From Flavobacterium panacagri (GTDB taxonomy: Bacteria > Bacteroidota > Bacteroidia > Flavobacteriales > Flavobacteriaceae): DNA of 64,000 bases. The DNA lies in NCBI RefSeq assembly GCF_030378165.1, contig NZ_CP119766.1, forward strand, positions 3,038,001 through 3,102,000, written 5' to 3'. Below the pieces are notes generated by a model. It worked only from the letters and a program-made list of their open reading frames with translations, was not told the origin of the DNA and did not search any database. Position numbers and translations under genes: made by a program. Shown here piece after piece: positions 33,180 to 41,879 of this stretch. The stretch's first letter is position 1. Each line of letters starts with the position of its first letter.

Positions 33180-33809
33180 ATGAATCAAGAAAATCACCTT
33201 CAGAACAGAGTCATAATTGACAAAGAGGTAACTTGGGATAAAACACAAGTTATTATGAGTAAAACAAATGCATTTGGTATTATCGAATACGCCAACGAAG
33301 TGTTTGTAGACGTTTGCGGTTATGAAGATTACGAATTAATGGGACAGCCCCATAACATTATTCGTCACCCAGATATGCCAAAAGTTATTTTTAAAGTGCT
33401 TTGGGAAAATCTAAAACAAGGGAAAAACTTTCATGCTATTGTAAAGAATTTAGCAAAGTCTGGAAGATATTACTGGGTTATTACGGATTTTGAAATTGCC
33501 CGAGACGAAAATGATGTGATTGTAAATTATTTTGCCAGAAGACAATCTGTGCCACAAGAGGTAATTGCAATGCATATTGAGCCCTTATACAAAAAACTAT
33601 TGCAAATTGAAGCGGCAAGCGGCGTTGAATTCAGCGAAAAATACTTAATCGGATTTTTAGAAGAAAAGAAGAGAAGTTACGTTGAATATATTAAGGAGCT
33701 GATTTTCGAAAACGAAAAAGCACAGTCTAAATTTGCGAATTACAATGCAGAAGAGGATGGAGAAGAGGAAGAGCATAGAGGTTTTTTCGGCCGTTTATTC
33801 GGAAGATAA
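33180..33809 (+). CDS. PAS-domain protein (Aer-type)
   Basis: A 209-residue protein. The PAS domain (about 30-130) follows the Aer type: MSKTNAFGIIEYANEVFVDVCGY, GQPHNIIRHPDMPKVIF and WENLKQGKNFHAIVKNLAKSG, where the RHPDMP motif and the Trp/Asn region match the FAD-binding redox sensors. After it comes a helical region, an acidic stretch (NAEEDGEEEEH) and a short amphipathic end (GFFGRLFGR) that may bind a membrane or a partner. No transducer or kinase domain is attached. Likely a redox or energy sensor acting through a partner. Confidence 0.85.
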   Translation: MNQENHLQNRVIIDKEVTWDKTQVIMSKTNAFGIIEYANEVFVDVCGYEDYELMGQPHNIIRHPDMPKVIFKVLWENLKQGKNFHAIVKNLAKSGRYYWVITDFEIARDENDVIVNYFARRQSVPQEVIAMHIEPLYKKLLQIEAASGVEFSEKYLIGFLEEKKRSYVEYIKELIFENEKAQSKFANYNAEEDGEEEEHRGFFGRLFGR

Positions 33810-33920
33810 ATTTGAGTTATTTTTTAGGTTTGAATATTTGGATAGAGTCCGTCTTGAGTTTTTTCGAGGCGGATTTTTTGCTTTTACGTCCAATTTAAAA
33901 AACATGAATTTAAAAAGGTT

Positions 33921-33928
33921 TATATTTG
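33921..33928 (+). promoter_or_regulatory. -7 box before the second toxin-antitoxin pair
   Basis: TATATTTG, 20 nt before the antitoxin ATG at 33948, giving a short leader. No clear TTG element lies upstream. Confidence 0.4.
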
Positions 33929-33947
33929 TATGTAAAATGGAAGTATT

Positions 33948-34181
33948 ATGGAAGCGATTAGATTAGAGTTTCAGCCAGAGATTAGAGAGAAAGTGCTTAA
34001 GTTATTAAGTAGATTTTCACCTAATGAATTGACAATTATTGAAGAAGATTCTGATTTCGAAAATGATAAAGAAAAAGTGCATGCAGCTTATACTAAATTA
34101 AAAAGTGGTAATGAAAAGTTGTATTCAATAGATGAAGTTGATTCTATTTTAGATAATACATTTTCGGAATATGATAATTAA
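33948..34181 (+). CDS. Antitoxin of the second RelE/ParE pair
   Basis: A 77-residue acidic protein (EAIRLEFQPEIREKVLKLLS; NELTIIEEDSDFENDKE; LYSIDEVDSILDNTFSEYDN). The beta-strand start followed by a helix and an acidic C-terminus fits a small Bacteroidota antitoxin. It overlaps the toxin gene by 11 bp (34171-34181), antitoxin first. The call rests mainly on the pairing with the RelE/ParE-type toxin. Confidence 0.78.
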   Translation: MEAIRLEFQPEIREKVLKLLSRFSPNELTIIEEDSDFENDKEKVHAAYTKLKSGNEKLYSIDEVDSILDNTFSEYDN

Positions 34182-34452
34182 AATTTCGAATGAATTTTTA
34201 AAATTATTAAAAGAACAAGTTCATTATATTTATAAAGATAAACCCAAGGCAGCTCTAAAGTTTAGGAAAGATTTGCTTAGAAATATTAAAAAAGATTTAA
34301 AACATCCTTTTCTCTTTAAAAAATCTAGATACTTTGAGGATGAAAATATTAGAGATTATGTTTTTAAAGGTTACGTTTCTGTTTATGAGGTTGATGTCGA
34401 GAATAATATTGTCGTCGTTTTCGGTTTTATAAAATATAAAGACACTCTTTAA
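34171..34452 (+). CDS. RelE/ParE-family toxin (second)
   Basis: A 93-residue basic protein: IKISNEFLKLLKEQVHYIYKDKPKAALKFRKDLL is a helical start and FLFKKSRYFEDENIRDYVFKGYVSVYEVD then VVVFGFIKYKDTL the beta core of the RelE/ParE fold. It lacks an obvious RelE catalytic set, so it may be ParE-like or degenerate. It is of a different subgroup from the toxin at 5079-5393. ruvX follows 45 bp downstream. Confidence 0.82.
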   Translation: MIIKISNEFLKLLKEQVHYIYKDKPKAALKFRKDLLRNIKKDLKHPFLFKKSRYFEDENIRDYVFKGYVSVYEVDVENNIVVVFGFIKYKDTL

Positions 34453-34496
34453 AGGATTATAATTTTACTTTCTATCTTTTACAAAAATTTCAAAAC

Positions 34497-34910
34497 ATGC
34501 CAAGAATTCTCTCCATAGATTACGGACAAAAACGAACAGGAATTGCTGTTACAGACGAAATGCAAATTATTGCATCAGGTTTGACTACAATTCCAACACA
34601 TACCTTGACTGATTTTTTAAAAGATTATTTTGCAAAAGAAAAGGTCGAAGCTGTTCTAATTGGCGAACCTAAACAAATGAATGGCCAGCCTTCAGAAAGT
34701 GCTTCTGTAATTAATGGATTTGCAAAACATTTTTCGAACATTTTTCCCGATATGAAAGTAATTAGGGTAGATGAGCGTTTTACATCTAAAATGGCATTTC
34801 AAACCATGATCGACAGTGGTTTAAATAAAAAGCAGCGCCAGAACAAAGCTTTAATAGACGAAATTTCGGCTACAATTCTGCTTCAAGATTATCTTTCCTC
34901 AAAAAAATAA
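34497..34910 (+). CDS. ruvX: Holliday junction resolvase / pre-16S rRNA nuclease
   Basis: A 137-residue RNase-H-fold protein of the YqgF family. ILSIDYGQKRTGIAVTD (about 4-20) carries the first catalytic Asp, GEPKQMNGQPSESA (about 60-73) the second element, and VRVDERFTSKMA (about 98-108; VDERFTS) the third; DEISATILLQDYL ends it. YqgF/RuvX processes the 16S rRNA 5' end and may resolve recombination intermediates. Read just after the toxin-antitoxin genes but probably from its own promoter. Confidence 0.94.
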   Translation: MPRILSIDYGQKRTGIAVTDEMQIIASGLTTIPTHTLTDFLKDYFAKEKVEAVLIGEPKQMNGQPSESASVINGFAKHFSNIFPDMKVIRVDERFTSKMAFQTMIDSGLNKKQRQNKALIDEISATILLQDYLSSKK

Positions 34911-35006
34911 CACTCTTCGTCGGATTTTTTGTTTATAATTTAATGGTTTTTAGAAAATCCTAACTTTTATCTTGTAAAAATTAGTTTTTTTTTGCAATTA
35001 AAAAAG

Positions 35007-35014
35007 TACCTTTG
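35007..35014 (+). promoter_or_regulatory. -7 box of mqo
   Basis: TACCTTTG at 35007-35014, 22 nt before the ATG at 35037. The -33 element is poor; the region upstream is a T-rich tract. Confidence 0.45.
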
Positions 35015-35036
35015 CACTTTAAATAAAAATACTGTT

Positions 35037-36530
35037 ATGCCTGACGAAACCATACGTTCAAATAGTGATGTAGTACTCATTGGCGCTGGAATAATGAGTG
35101 CCACTCTTGGAGTAATTTTGAAAGAATTACAACCGGATATAAAAATTGAAATTTACGAAAGATTAGATGTTGCCGCAGCAGAAAGCTCAGATGCTTGGAA
35201 TAATGCAGGAACAGGACACTCCGCTTTTTGTGAACTAAATTATACTCCAGAAAAGGCAGATGGCAGTATAGATCCTAAAAAAGCAATAAGTATTGCTGAA
35301 TCATTTGAGATTTCTCGCCAGTTTTGGTCGTATTTAGTACAGCAGAACAAAGTGCCTTCTCCAGAAAATTTTATTAAAAGTGTCCCTCATATGAGTTTTG
35401 TGTGGGGAGATAAAAATGTAGATTATTTAAAAAAGAGATTTGAAGTACTTCAAAGTAATCCGATCTTTTCTGATATGACTTTCAGCACCGATTTTGAACA
35501 GCTTCAAAAGTGGATGCCGTTGGTAATGGAAGGACGTACTGCTGATGAAAAGTTAGCAGCCACACATATGGAAATTGGTACCGATGTCAATTTTGGTGCT
35601 TTAACCAGAAGCATGTTTAGTTACTTAGAAAAACTGGATGGTGTTTCTTTATTTTTTAATCACGAAGTTAAAAAACTGAGACAACGCGAAGATAAATGCT
35701 GGAGAATAAAAATTAAAGATTTATCAACTGGAAAAATTCGTAAAGCATACACTCAGTTTGTTTTTATTGGTGCAGGTGGAGGTTCTTTGCCTTTATTAGA
35801 AAAAGCAAATGTGCCAGAAGGAAATGGTTACGGCGGTTTTCCAGTAAGTGGACAATGGCTGAAATGTACTAATCCAGAAGTTATTGCAAAGCACCAGGCA
35901 AAGGTATATGGAAAAGCAAGTGTTGGAGCACCTCCAATGTCTGTTCCTCATATTGATACCCGAGTAATTGATGGAGAAAAAGCATTGCTTTTTGGGCCGT
36001 TTGCAGGGTTTTCTACGCGTTTCTTGAAAAATGGTTCTTATTTAGATTTGCCAATGTCAATTAAACGTAACAATTTAATTCCGATGTTAGCTGCTGGATA
36101 CCATAATATTCCTTTGACTAAATATTTGATTGAGCAGGTTCGTCAGTCTCCAAAAGACAGAATGAAAGCTTTACGTGAATATTTGCCGACAGCTCGTTCT
36201 AAAGATTGGAAACTGGAAAAAGCAGGACAGCGTGTTCAGGTAATCAAAAAAGATGAAAAAGAAGGCGGTGTTTTAGAATTCGGTACAGAAGTAATTAATA
36301 CACACGATGGAAGTTTAGCTGTTTTATTAGGTGCTTCGCCAGGTGCTTCTACAGCAGTAGGAATTATGGTGGATTTGATCGGCAGATGTTTTGCTAATCA
36401 AATTAAAACACCAGAATGGGAAGCGAAATTGAAAACAATGATTCCTTCTTATGGTCAGACTTTGAATGATAAGCCAGAACTTTTAGCAGAGCTTAGAAAA
36501 CATACAGCAGAAGTTTTAAAAATAAAATAA
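35037..36530 (+). CDS. mqo: Malate:quinone oxidoreductase
   Basis: A 497-residue FAD flavoprotein from the ATG at 35037. The FAD-binding motif VVLIGAGIMSATLGVIL (about 12-28) with the acidic strand end IEIYERLD, then VAAAESSDAWNNAGTGHSA, EIGTDVNFGALTRSM and LLGASPGASTAV near the end are characteristic of Mqo. It oxidises malate to oxaloacetate and reduces menaquinone at the inner membrane, a TCA-cycle entry to the respiratory chain. The upstream frame has only a TTG start, so the ATG is preferred. Confidence 0.95.
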   Translation: MPDETIRSNSDVVLIGAGIMSATLGVILKELQPDIKIEIYERLDVAAAESSDAWNNAGTGHSAFCELNYTPEKADGSIDPKKAISIAESFEISRQFWSYLVQQNKVPSPENFIKSVPHMSFVWGDKNVDYLKKRFEVLQSNPIFSDMTFSTDFEQLQKWMPLVMEGRTADEKLAATHMEIGTDVNFGALTRSMFSYLEKLDGVSLFFNHEVKKLRQREDKCWRIKIKDLSTGKIRKAYTQFVFIGAGGGSLPLLEKANVPEGNGYGGFPVSGQWLKCTNPEVIAKHQAKVYGKASVGAPPMSVPHIDTRVIDGEKALLFGPFAGFSTRFLKNGSYLDLPMSIKRNNLIPMLAAGYHNIPLTKYLIEQVRQSPKDRMKALREYLPTARSKDWKLEKAGQRVQVIKKDEKEGGVLEFGTEVINTHDGSLAVLLGASPGASTAVGIMVDLIGRCFANQIKTPEWEAKLKTMIPSYGQTLNDKPELLAELRKHTAEVLKIK

Positions 36531-36555
36531 GCTTCTTTTAAATTAGATTAAAAAG

Positions 36556-36583
36556 CAAATCCAGATGAATTAATCTGGATTTG
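36556..36583. terminator. Terminator between mqo and the FUSC gene
   Basis: CAAATCCAGAT (36556-36566) pairs with ATCTGGATTTG (36573-36583). The right arm overlaps the last codons of the FUSC gene (stop at 36570-36572). It ends mqo and can act in both directions. Confidence 0.65.
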
Positions 36584-38792
36584 TTGCTTTTAGATCGGTT
36601 GTGTTTTTTAGGATTTTTTCCGCGAGGTTACTCATCCAGATTAACTGCTCGATAACCATTGAAGCTTCCTGCATTTTGGCCTGACGGGTTTCTTTATCCA
36701 ATTCATCATCTTCTGCTAATCGGGTAAAGTTTTTTCGCTTTAATTCTTCAAATTGCAGCGTCACATCTTCTTTTTCAAAAAAGGTATCCGTCAAAATTGT
36801 TTCGTTTCTTAAAACGGCAATAGAATGATCTAAATTGGCTAAAATGGTTTTGATGATATAATTAAAAGAATCTGAAGCCGATGTAGTCTGATGTGATTGA
36901 ATATAAGTGGATAGCGAAGCCAAAGCAGATAATAATGAGTGATTTAAAACCACTAATTTATTAACCAAAGGCATCGTTTTCTGTTTCGATTTCGGTTCCT
37001 GCATCATACGCTGGAAAGAAGTCATTAAATTTCCAATTTCCACAAAAGCATTTTTCCTAGCTAATCTGTAAGCCGTCGGAACTTCTCCTTTTTTATTATA
37101 AAAATCGGCAATCTCTTTGAGGTAGTTTCTATTGGCTCGAATGGAGTTTTCGATATGAATCGGCGTATTGATAAATTCCCAAGCAGGCCATAAAAACTGA
37201 TTGGCAATAAAGGCTAATATCGCTCCAGCAAGAGAATCCAATATTCTGAATTGTATTACTTCGTTGATGTCTGGCGTTAGAATTCCGTAAATAAAAACCA
37301 CATACATTGTCACAAAAGTGGCACTGATTTTATAGTTAATCTGGGTAAACGAAATCCCTAAAAGCATACAAATAATAGAGAAAATGCTGAGCGCAACATG
37401 GTTCTGAATGAAAGATACAATTCCGAAAGCTAAAATCCCTCCTAAAACAGTTCCGAACATTCTATGGTAGGATCGCTCTTTTGTCAATCCGTATCCTGGA
37501 CGCATGATGACCACTATCGTGAGCAGAATCCAATAAACATTTTGAAAAGGAAGTAGCTGTCCAAGGAAAAAACCAATTAAAATGGTGATGGTTAATCGTA
37601 ACGAATGTCTGAAAATCGAAGAAGAATAAGATAAATTTTCAATTAAAGTTCGAAGCGGATAATATTGAGGAGTTAAGAATTTCTCCAGTTCTTTGTCTTT
37701 ATCTTTTAGTTTGTAAGACTGCATGGCCAAAGAAAGTGCACGCTGAATAATTTTGATTTTACCAACTTGATTTTTGGCGTATTTCAGCATATTGGTCAGC
37801 ATCAAAACACCTTCGGCAGCATCTTCTTTTCCTAATGTTTTTTCATAATCAAAAATAGCAAATTCCAAAGCATCCAATTCGTTTTTCAAATCTTGTTTAT
37901 CGACGTAAACACTAATATGGTTCACATTTTTGGATAGCTTTTTTAAGGTAGAAGCCAGTTTGTAAGCGACATTTTGATAAGTTCTTAAAACATCAGGATG
38001 TTTCGCAAATTTTTCATGAAGTTTACTATGGTCAAAAGAAGTATAAAGCGCCAGTTCCTGAATTTCAACCAAAGTAATAAAGACCAAAAGCATTTTCCTG
38101 TTTTGACTCGTGGTTCCAGATGCATTTTGATTTCCAATGAGCATTTTTCGTAGATCTTCATGAATAAGATTCAATTCGACCTGCACAGCCAATTGTTTTT
38201 CAATAATCGCTTGTCTATTGGCTTCCGGACTCCATAAATCGCCTCTTAGTTTTAAATACTTGGCAGTAAGTTTGATTCCTTCTGCAATTTGCAATTCAAC
38301 ATATTTATAAGGTTGTACAAAATGAAATACCAATGATACAATTAGGTATAAAATTCCTCCAATAAATATAAAACCAGAATATTCAAAAGCTTCGACTCCT
38401 TCGTGTAAATGTCCAAAAGAAAGTGAAATGGATAATAGAGCCGAGAATGAAATTAAAGTCGCACGCTGTCCATAAACCGAAATCATCGAACAGGCAAATA
38501 ATAGAAACCCTAAAAAAGGATAAAATAATACAGGATAAGGATAAGCAAGATTGACTAAAAGATTTACTCCCGATACTATAAAGGAAGCAGCAATTAATCC
38601 TTTTATTTTATGAATTAAAGAACTCGGAATATCACTAGGGTACGTATAAAAAGCACCCAAAGCGATTGTAAAACCAATTTCAAAATGACCTAGAAAATTT
38701 AAAACTAAAACAGGAACAACAGAAGCAATAGTTACTTTAGAGGCATTCAAAAAGGATGTGCTGTTTGTAAATTTTGAAATTTTATCAATCAT
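36570..38792 (-). CDS. FUSC-family inner-membrane protein (YccS-like)
   Basis: About 740 residues from the ATG at 38792. Two halves, each with about six membrane helices (VVPVLVLNFLGHFEIGFTIAL; then LRLTITILIGFFLGQLLPF and WILLTIVVIMRPGYGLT), with large cytoplasmic loops. The motif VVIMRPGYGLTKERSYHRMFGT in the second half is the FUSC/YccS signature. Relatives export aromatic acids or fusaric acid; the substrate here is unknown. A longer ATG start exists at 38885, but TACCTTTG (38810-38817, minus strand) stands just before 38792, so the shorter start fits the promoter. Confidence 0.88.
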   Translation of the reverse strand: MIDKISKFTNSTSFLNASKVTIASVVPVLVLNFLGHFEIGFTIALGAFYTYPSDIPSSLIHKIKGLIAASFIVSGVNLLVNLAYPYPVLFYPFLGFLLFACSMISVYGQRATLISFSALLSISLSFGHLHEGVEAFEYSGFIFIGGILYLIVSLVFHFVQPYKYVELQIAEGIKLTAKYLKLRGDLWSPEANRQAIIEKQLAVQVELNLIHEDLRKMLIGNQNASGTTSQNRKMLLVFITLVEIQELALYTSFDHSKLHEKFAKHPDVLRTYQNVAYKLASTLKKLSKNVNHISVYVDKQDLKNELDALEFAIFDYEKTLGKEDAAEGVLMLTNMLKYAKNQVGKIKIIQRALSLAMQSYKLKDKDKELEKFLTPQYYPLRTLIENLSYSSSIFRHSLRLTITILIGFFLGQLLPFQNVYWILLTIVVIMRPGYGLTKERSYHRMFGTVLGGILAFGIVSFIQNHVALSIFSIICMLLGISFTQINYKISATFVTMYVVFIYGILTPDINEVIQFRILDSLAGAILAFIANQFLWPAWEFINTPIHIENSIRANRNYLKEIADFYNKKGEVPTAYRLARKNAFVEIGNLMTSFQRMMQEPKSKQKTMPLVNKLVVLNHSLLSALASLSTYIQSHQTTSASDSFNYIIKTILANLDHSIAVLRNETILTDTFFEKEDVTLQFEELKRKNFTRLAEDDELDKETRQAKMQEASMVIEQLIWMSNLAEKILKNTTDLKATNPD

Positions 38793-38809
38793 AGAAAGCG
38801 GTTTACTAG

Positions 38810-38817
38810 CAAAGGTA
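38810..38817 (-). promoter_or_regulatory. -7 box of the FUSC gene
   Basis: On the minus strand TACCTTTG, 18 nt before the ATG at 38792. It decides the start of the FUSC protein in favour of 38792 over 38885. Confidence 0.5.
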
Positions 38818-38993
38818 AGAATTGTAAGAGTGATTTTGGCACAATTATAGCTGAGATTTTCCACGGTGAGGAAAAAATATAACATAATAGACTAATAGAA
38901 TTATTCATTGACTATTTTTTACTATTTTTGCCAGCTGAAATATCAGAACTTTAATTCTGTTTTTGCAGCACCTAAAAACAAAAATAAAAACAA

Positions 38994-39584
38994 ATGATTT
39001 TACCAATTGTAGGATACGGTGATCCTGTTTTAAGAAAAGTAGGGCAGGACATTACGCCAGAATATCCAAACCTAAAAGAAACGATCGCAAATATGTACGA
39101 GACTATGTATAATGCGTACGGAGTTGGGCTTGCTGCACCGCAGGTTGGACTACCGATTCGTTTGTTTGTTATTGATACAACACCTTTTAGTGATGACGAG
39201 GATTTACCTTCAGAAGAACAAAAAGATTTGAAAGGCTTTAAAAAGACTTTTATTAATGCTAAAATTGTTAAAGAAGAAGGAGAAGAGTGGGGTTTTAATG
39301 AAGGATGTTTGAGTATTCCAGATGTGCGTGAGGATGTTTACAGAAAACCAACGGTTACAATTGAATATTGTGAAGAGGATTTTGTAATGAAGACTGAAGT
39401 ATTCGACGGTTTAATTGCTAGAGTTATTCAGCACGAATACGATCATATTGAGGGAATTTTATTTACAGATAAAATTTCGTCTCTTAAAAAACGTTTGATC
39501 CAAAAGAAGCTTAAAAATATTACTGAAGGAAAAACGTTTCAGGAATATAGGATGAAGTTTTTTGCGGCCAAAAAAGGAAGATAA
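38994..39584 (+). CDS. def: Peptide deformylase
   Basis: A 196-residue metalloenzyme. Motif 1 GVGLAAPQVGLPIRL (about 43-57), motif 2 EGCLSIPDVRE (about 102-112; Cys is the first metal ligand) and motif 3 QHEYDHIEGILFTD (about 143-156; HExxH ligands). It removes the formyl group from nascent proteins. An acidic insert (TPFSDDEDLPSEEQKDLKGF) is typical of Bacteroidota. It leads def-DUF5606-mazG, all on the plus strand. Confidence 0.96.
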   Translation: MILPIVGYGDPVLRKVGQDITPEYPNLKETIANMYETMYNAYGVGLAAPQVGLPIRLFVIDTTPFSDDEDLPSEEQKDLKGFKKTFINAKIVKEEGEEWGFNEGCLSIPDVREDVYRKPTVTIEYCEEDFVMKTEVFDGLIARVIQHEYDHIEGILFTDKISSLKKRLIQKKLKNITEGKTFQEYRMKFFAAKKGR

Positions 39585-39643
39585 GTTTTCTAACTACTTA
39601 GAAACAAAAAATAAATCAAATTCTTAATACAAATTTTAATAAA

Positions 39644-40129
39644 ATGAATTTAACGAAAATTTTAGCCATTTCAGGAAAACCAGGTTTATATGAATTGAAA
39701 GTTCAAACTCGTACAGGTTTTGTGGCGGAATCATTAATTGATGGGAAGAAGATTACTGTAAATCTAAAAAGCAATGTAAGTTTATTGTCTGAAATTTCGA
39801 TTTATACTTATGAAGGCGAAAAACCATTAACTGAAGTAATGCAGCAAATTGCCGTTAAAGAGAACAAAGGACAAGCGATTTCTCATAAAGAAGACAATGC
39901 TACTTTAGCTGCTTATTTTAAAGAAATTCTTCCAACTTACGACGAAGAAAGAGTATATCCTTCAGATATTAAAAAAGTATTAAACTGGTACAATACGCTT
40001 CAAGCGAAAGGATTAGTAACAGATTTAGCTCCTGCTGTTGAAGAAGCTAAAGAAGAAGCTCCAGTTGCTGAAGAAAAACCTAAAAAAGCTCCAGCTGCTA
40101 AAAAAGCAAAAGCTAAAAAAGAAGAATAG
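39644..40129 (+). CDS. DUF5606 protein
   Basis: A 161-residue small protein with an N-terminal SH3-like beta domain (ISGKPGLYELKVQTRTGFV and IDGKKITVNLKSNVSLLSEI) and a helical part (TLAAYFKEILPTYDEERVY; IKKVLNWYNTLQAKGLV), then a low-complexity Ala/Lys/Glu tail (EEAKEEAPVAEEKPKKAPA). DUF5606 occurs in Bacteroidota next to def and mazG, as here. The nucleic-acid-like tail suggests RNA or ribosome contact, which is inference. Confidence 0.85.
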   Translation: MNLTKILAISGKPGLYELKVQTRTGFVAESLIDGKKITVNLKSNVSLLSEISIYTYEGEKPLTEVMQQIAVKENKGQAISHKEDNATLAAYFKEILPTYDEERVYPSDIKKVLNWYNTLQAKGLVTDLAPAVEEAKEEAPVAEEKPKKAPAAKKAKAKKEE

Positions 40130-40152
40130 TAGTTTTTCTTTCAATATAAATC

Positions 40153-40188
40153 AATCCTGTTGAGATGTTTCTTGACAGGATTTTTTAA
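40153..40188 (+). terminator. Terminator after the DUF5606 gene
   Basis: AATCCTGT (40153-40160) pairs with ACAGGATT (40175-40182), followed by TTTT. It separates the DUF5606 gene from mazG. Confidence 0.6.
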
Positions 40189-40225
40189 TTTTACCAAATA
40201 AGCTTTAAATTTAAAAGACTTCAAA

Positions 40226-40996
40226 ATGAATAGAGAAAACCAGTTAAAAGCGTTTGAAAGATTATTAAACATTATGGATGAACTTCGTGAACAATGTCCA
40301 TGGGATAAAAAACAAACGCTGCAGACCTTAAGACATTTAACAATCGAAGAGACCTACGAACTGGGAGATGCTATTCTGGACAATGATTTGAATGAAGTTA
40401 AAAAAGAATTAGGCGATCTACTTCTTCATATTGTTTTTTATGCTAAAATAGGAAGTGAAACTAATGATTTTGATATTGCCGATGTCTGTAACGAAATCTG
40501 CGAAAAGTTGATTCACCGTCATCCTCATATTTATGGAGATGTCAAAGTGGAAAATGAAGAAGAAGTCAAACAAAACTGGGAAAAACTAAAATTGAAAGAA
40601 GGTAAAAAATCAGTTTTAGAAGGAGTTCCGAGAAGCCTTCCCGCTTTGGTTAAAGCAAGCAGAATTCAGGATAAAGTAAAAGGAGTAGGTTTTGATTGGG
40701 AAGAACCGCATCAAGTTTGGGATAAAGTACAGGAAGAATTACAAGAATTGCAAGACGAAGTAAATTCTGGAAATCAAGATAAAATTGAAGACGAATTTGG
40801 AGACGTTTTGTTCTCGATGATTAATTACGCTCGATTTTTAAAGGTAAATCCAGAAGATGCATTGGAAAGAACCAATAAAAAATTCATTAAACGCTTTCAA
40901 TACTTAGAAAGTAAAGCAGGCGAATTAGGAAAATCTTTATCAGATATGACACTTAGTGAAATGGATGTTTTCTGGAACGAAGCTAAGAAACTTTAG
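40226..40996 (+). CDS. mazG: Nucleoside triphosphate pyrophosphohydrolase
   Basis: A 256-residue protein with two tandem MazG domains. The first (about 10-115) has CPWDKKQTLQTLRHLTIEETYELGDAI with the metal-binding ExxE...ExxD set; the second (about 140-250) has WDKVQEELQELQDEV and EFGDVLFSMINYARFL. MazG removes non-canonical or excess NTPs. The last 4 bp overlap the end of the convergent Crp/Fnr gene. Confidence 0.95.
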   Translation: MNRENQLKAFERLLNIMDELREQCPWDKKQTLQTLRHLTIEETYELGDAILDNDLNEVKKELGDLLLHIVFYAKIGSETNDFDIADVCNEICEKLIHRHPHIYGDVKVENEEEVKQNWEKLKLKEGKKSVLEGVPRSLPALVKASRIQDKVKGVGFDWEEPHQVWDKVQEELQELQDEVNSGNQDKIEDEFGDVLFSMINYARFLKVNPEDALERTNKKFIKRFQYLESKAGELGKSLSDMTLSEMDVFWNEAKKL

Positions 40997-41676
40997 TTTT
41001 CGGCTAGTTTTTTTAAAGCACGAACATTTTTAAGCATAATCTTTTTACCGACCAATTCAATCAATTCTGATTTGTTAAAATCAGATAATAAACGAATACA
41101 GCTTTCGGTTGCAGTACCAATAATTCCTGCAAGTTCCTCTCTCGTTAGTTGAACTTTCAGGGTTTTGTCTGTATCTTCTCCAAAAGCTTCGTGTAATTGA
41201 AGTAAAGTTTCAGCCAATCTTTGTTTCACTGTTTTCTGAACTAACGCAATTTTTTCATTTTCAGATTCTTTTAAATCTTCGCAGACAGACTGCATCATAT
41301 TTAAAGAAAACTGATTATTGCTGTTAAAGAAATTGATGATTTCGGCTTTCGGAATAAAACAAACTTCCATGTCTGCAATCGCTTTTGCCGTTAAGTTTGC
41401 CGGCTCATTGCTAATCATCGAACGCTGTCCAAGAAGTTCTCCAGATTTAACCAATTTTACGATTTGGTCTTTTCCGTTTGCACTCAATTTGGAGAGTTTA
41501 CCAACACCATCTTTCACACAAAATACTCCATTGGTAACTTCGCCTTCTTCAAAAATGGCTTCACCTTTTTTAATTTTGTAAGTGGTTTTACTGCTGGCTA
41601 ATTTTATAACTTCTTCTTTGTTAAGGGCTTTTAAAGAGCTAAGCTGGCGTACAATGCATTGATCACATTTATTCAT
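40993..41676 (-). CDS. Crp/Fnr-family transcriptional regulator
   Basis: About 227 residues from the ATG at 41676 (MNKCDQCIVRQLSSLKAL); an upstream TTG at 41697 is possible. An N-terminal CxxC (Cys4 and Cys7), then a cNMP-like beta-roll (GEAIFEEGEVTNGVFCVKDG; GELLGQRSMISNEP), a dimer helix and a C-terminal winged HTH (LTREELAGIIGTATESCIRLLSDF). In the recognition helix the Glu and Arg match the Fnr residues that read the TGA of the half-site. The cysteines make an oxygen-labile Fe-S cluster conceivable. It lies next to the cbb3 and hemN block, which carries matching palindromes. Confidence 0.92.
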   Translation of the reverse strand: MNKCDQCIVRQLSSLKALNKEEVIKLASSKTTYKIKKGEAIFEEGEVTNGVFCVKDGVGKLSKLSANGKDQIVKLVKSGELLGQRSMISNEPANLTAKAIADMEVCFIPKAEIINFFNSNNQFSLNMMQSVCEDLKESENEKIALVQKTVKQRLAETLLQLHEAFGEDTDKTLKVQLTREELAGIIGTATESCIRLLSDFNKSELIELVGKKIMLKNVRALKKLAEN

Positions 41677-41694
41677 GACAATATTTGTTTGGGA

Positions 41695-41702
41695 CAAAAT
41701 TA
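41695..41702 (-). promoter_or_regulatory. -7 box of the Crp/Fnr gene
   Basis: On the minus strand TAATTTTG, about 20 nt before the ATG at 41676. No Fnr-type palindrome lies at the spacing seen for the respiration genes, so the regulator does not look self-activated by that site. Confidence 0.45.
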
Positions 41703-41815
41703 AAAATATTTAAGAGTTTTAGCCATTATTATATCGTAAAATTATTATAAATTAGAATTGTTGCTATTTTGAATGCTCTTAGTCAGGTTTAATTGGAATT
41801 CAATTTAGGTATAAC

Positions 41816-41829
41816 ATGACAATTATCAT
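41816..41829 (+). promoter_or_regulatory. Fnr-type operator before the copper ATPase gene
   Basis: ATGACAATTATCAT, half-sites ATGAC and ATCAT. Its centre (41822.5) is 36.5 bp from the last base of a -7-like box GAAATTTG (41852-41859). This places it near -42 relative to the expected start, the usual position for class II activation by Crp/Fnr proteins. Near-identical sites stand at 44320-44333 and 52233-52246, at the same distance from their -7 boxes. Confidence 0.72.
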
Positions 41830-41879
41830 CTTAATAATTGTGCTTTAATTGGAAATTTGTCGCAAATAAAAACAAGTTT

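Noticed and set aside
33733-33966. 77-residue open frame between the PAS gene and the antitoxin gene
   Set aside because: It overlaps the PAS gene end in another frame and runs into the antitoxin start; its sequence is not protein-like.
38793-38885. 31-residue upstream extension of the FUSC gene
   Set aside because: A -7 box lies within it just before the shorter start.
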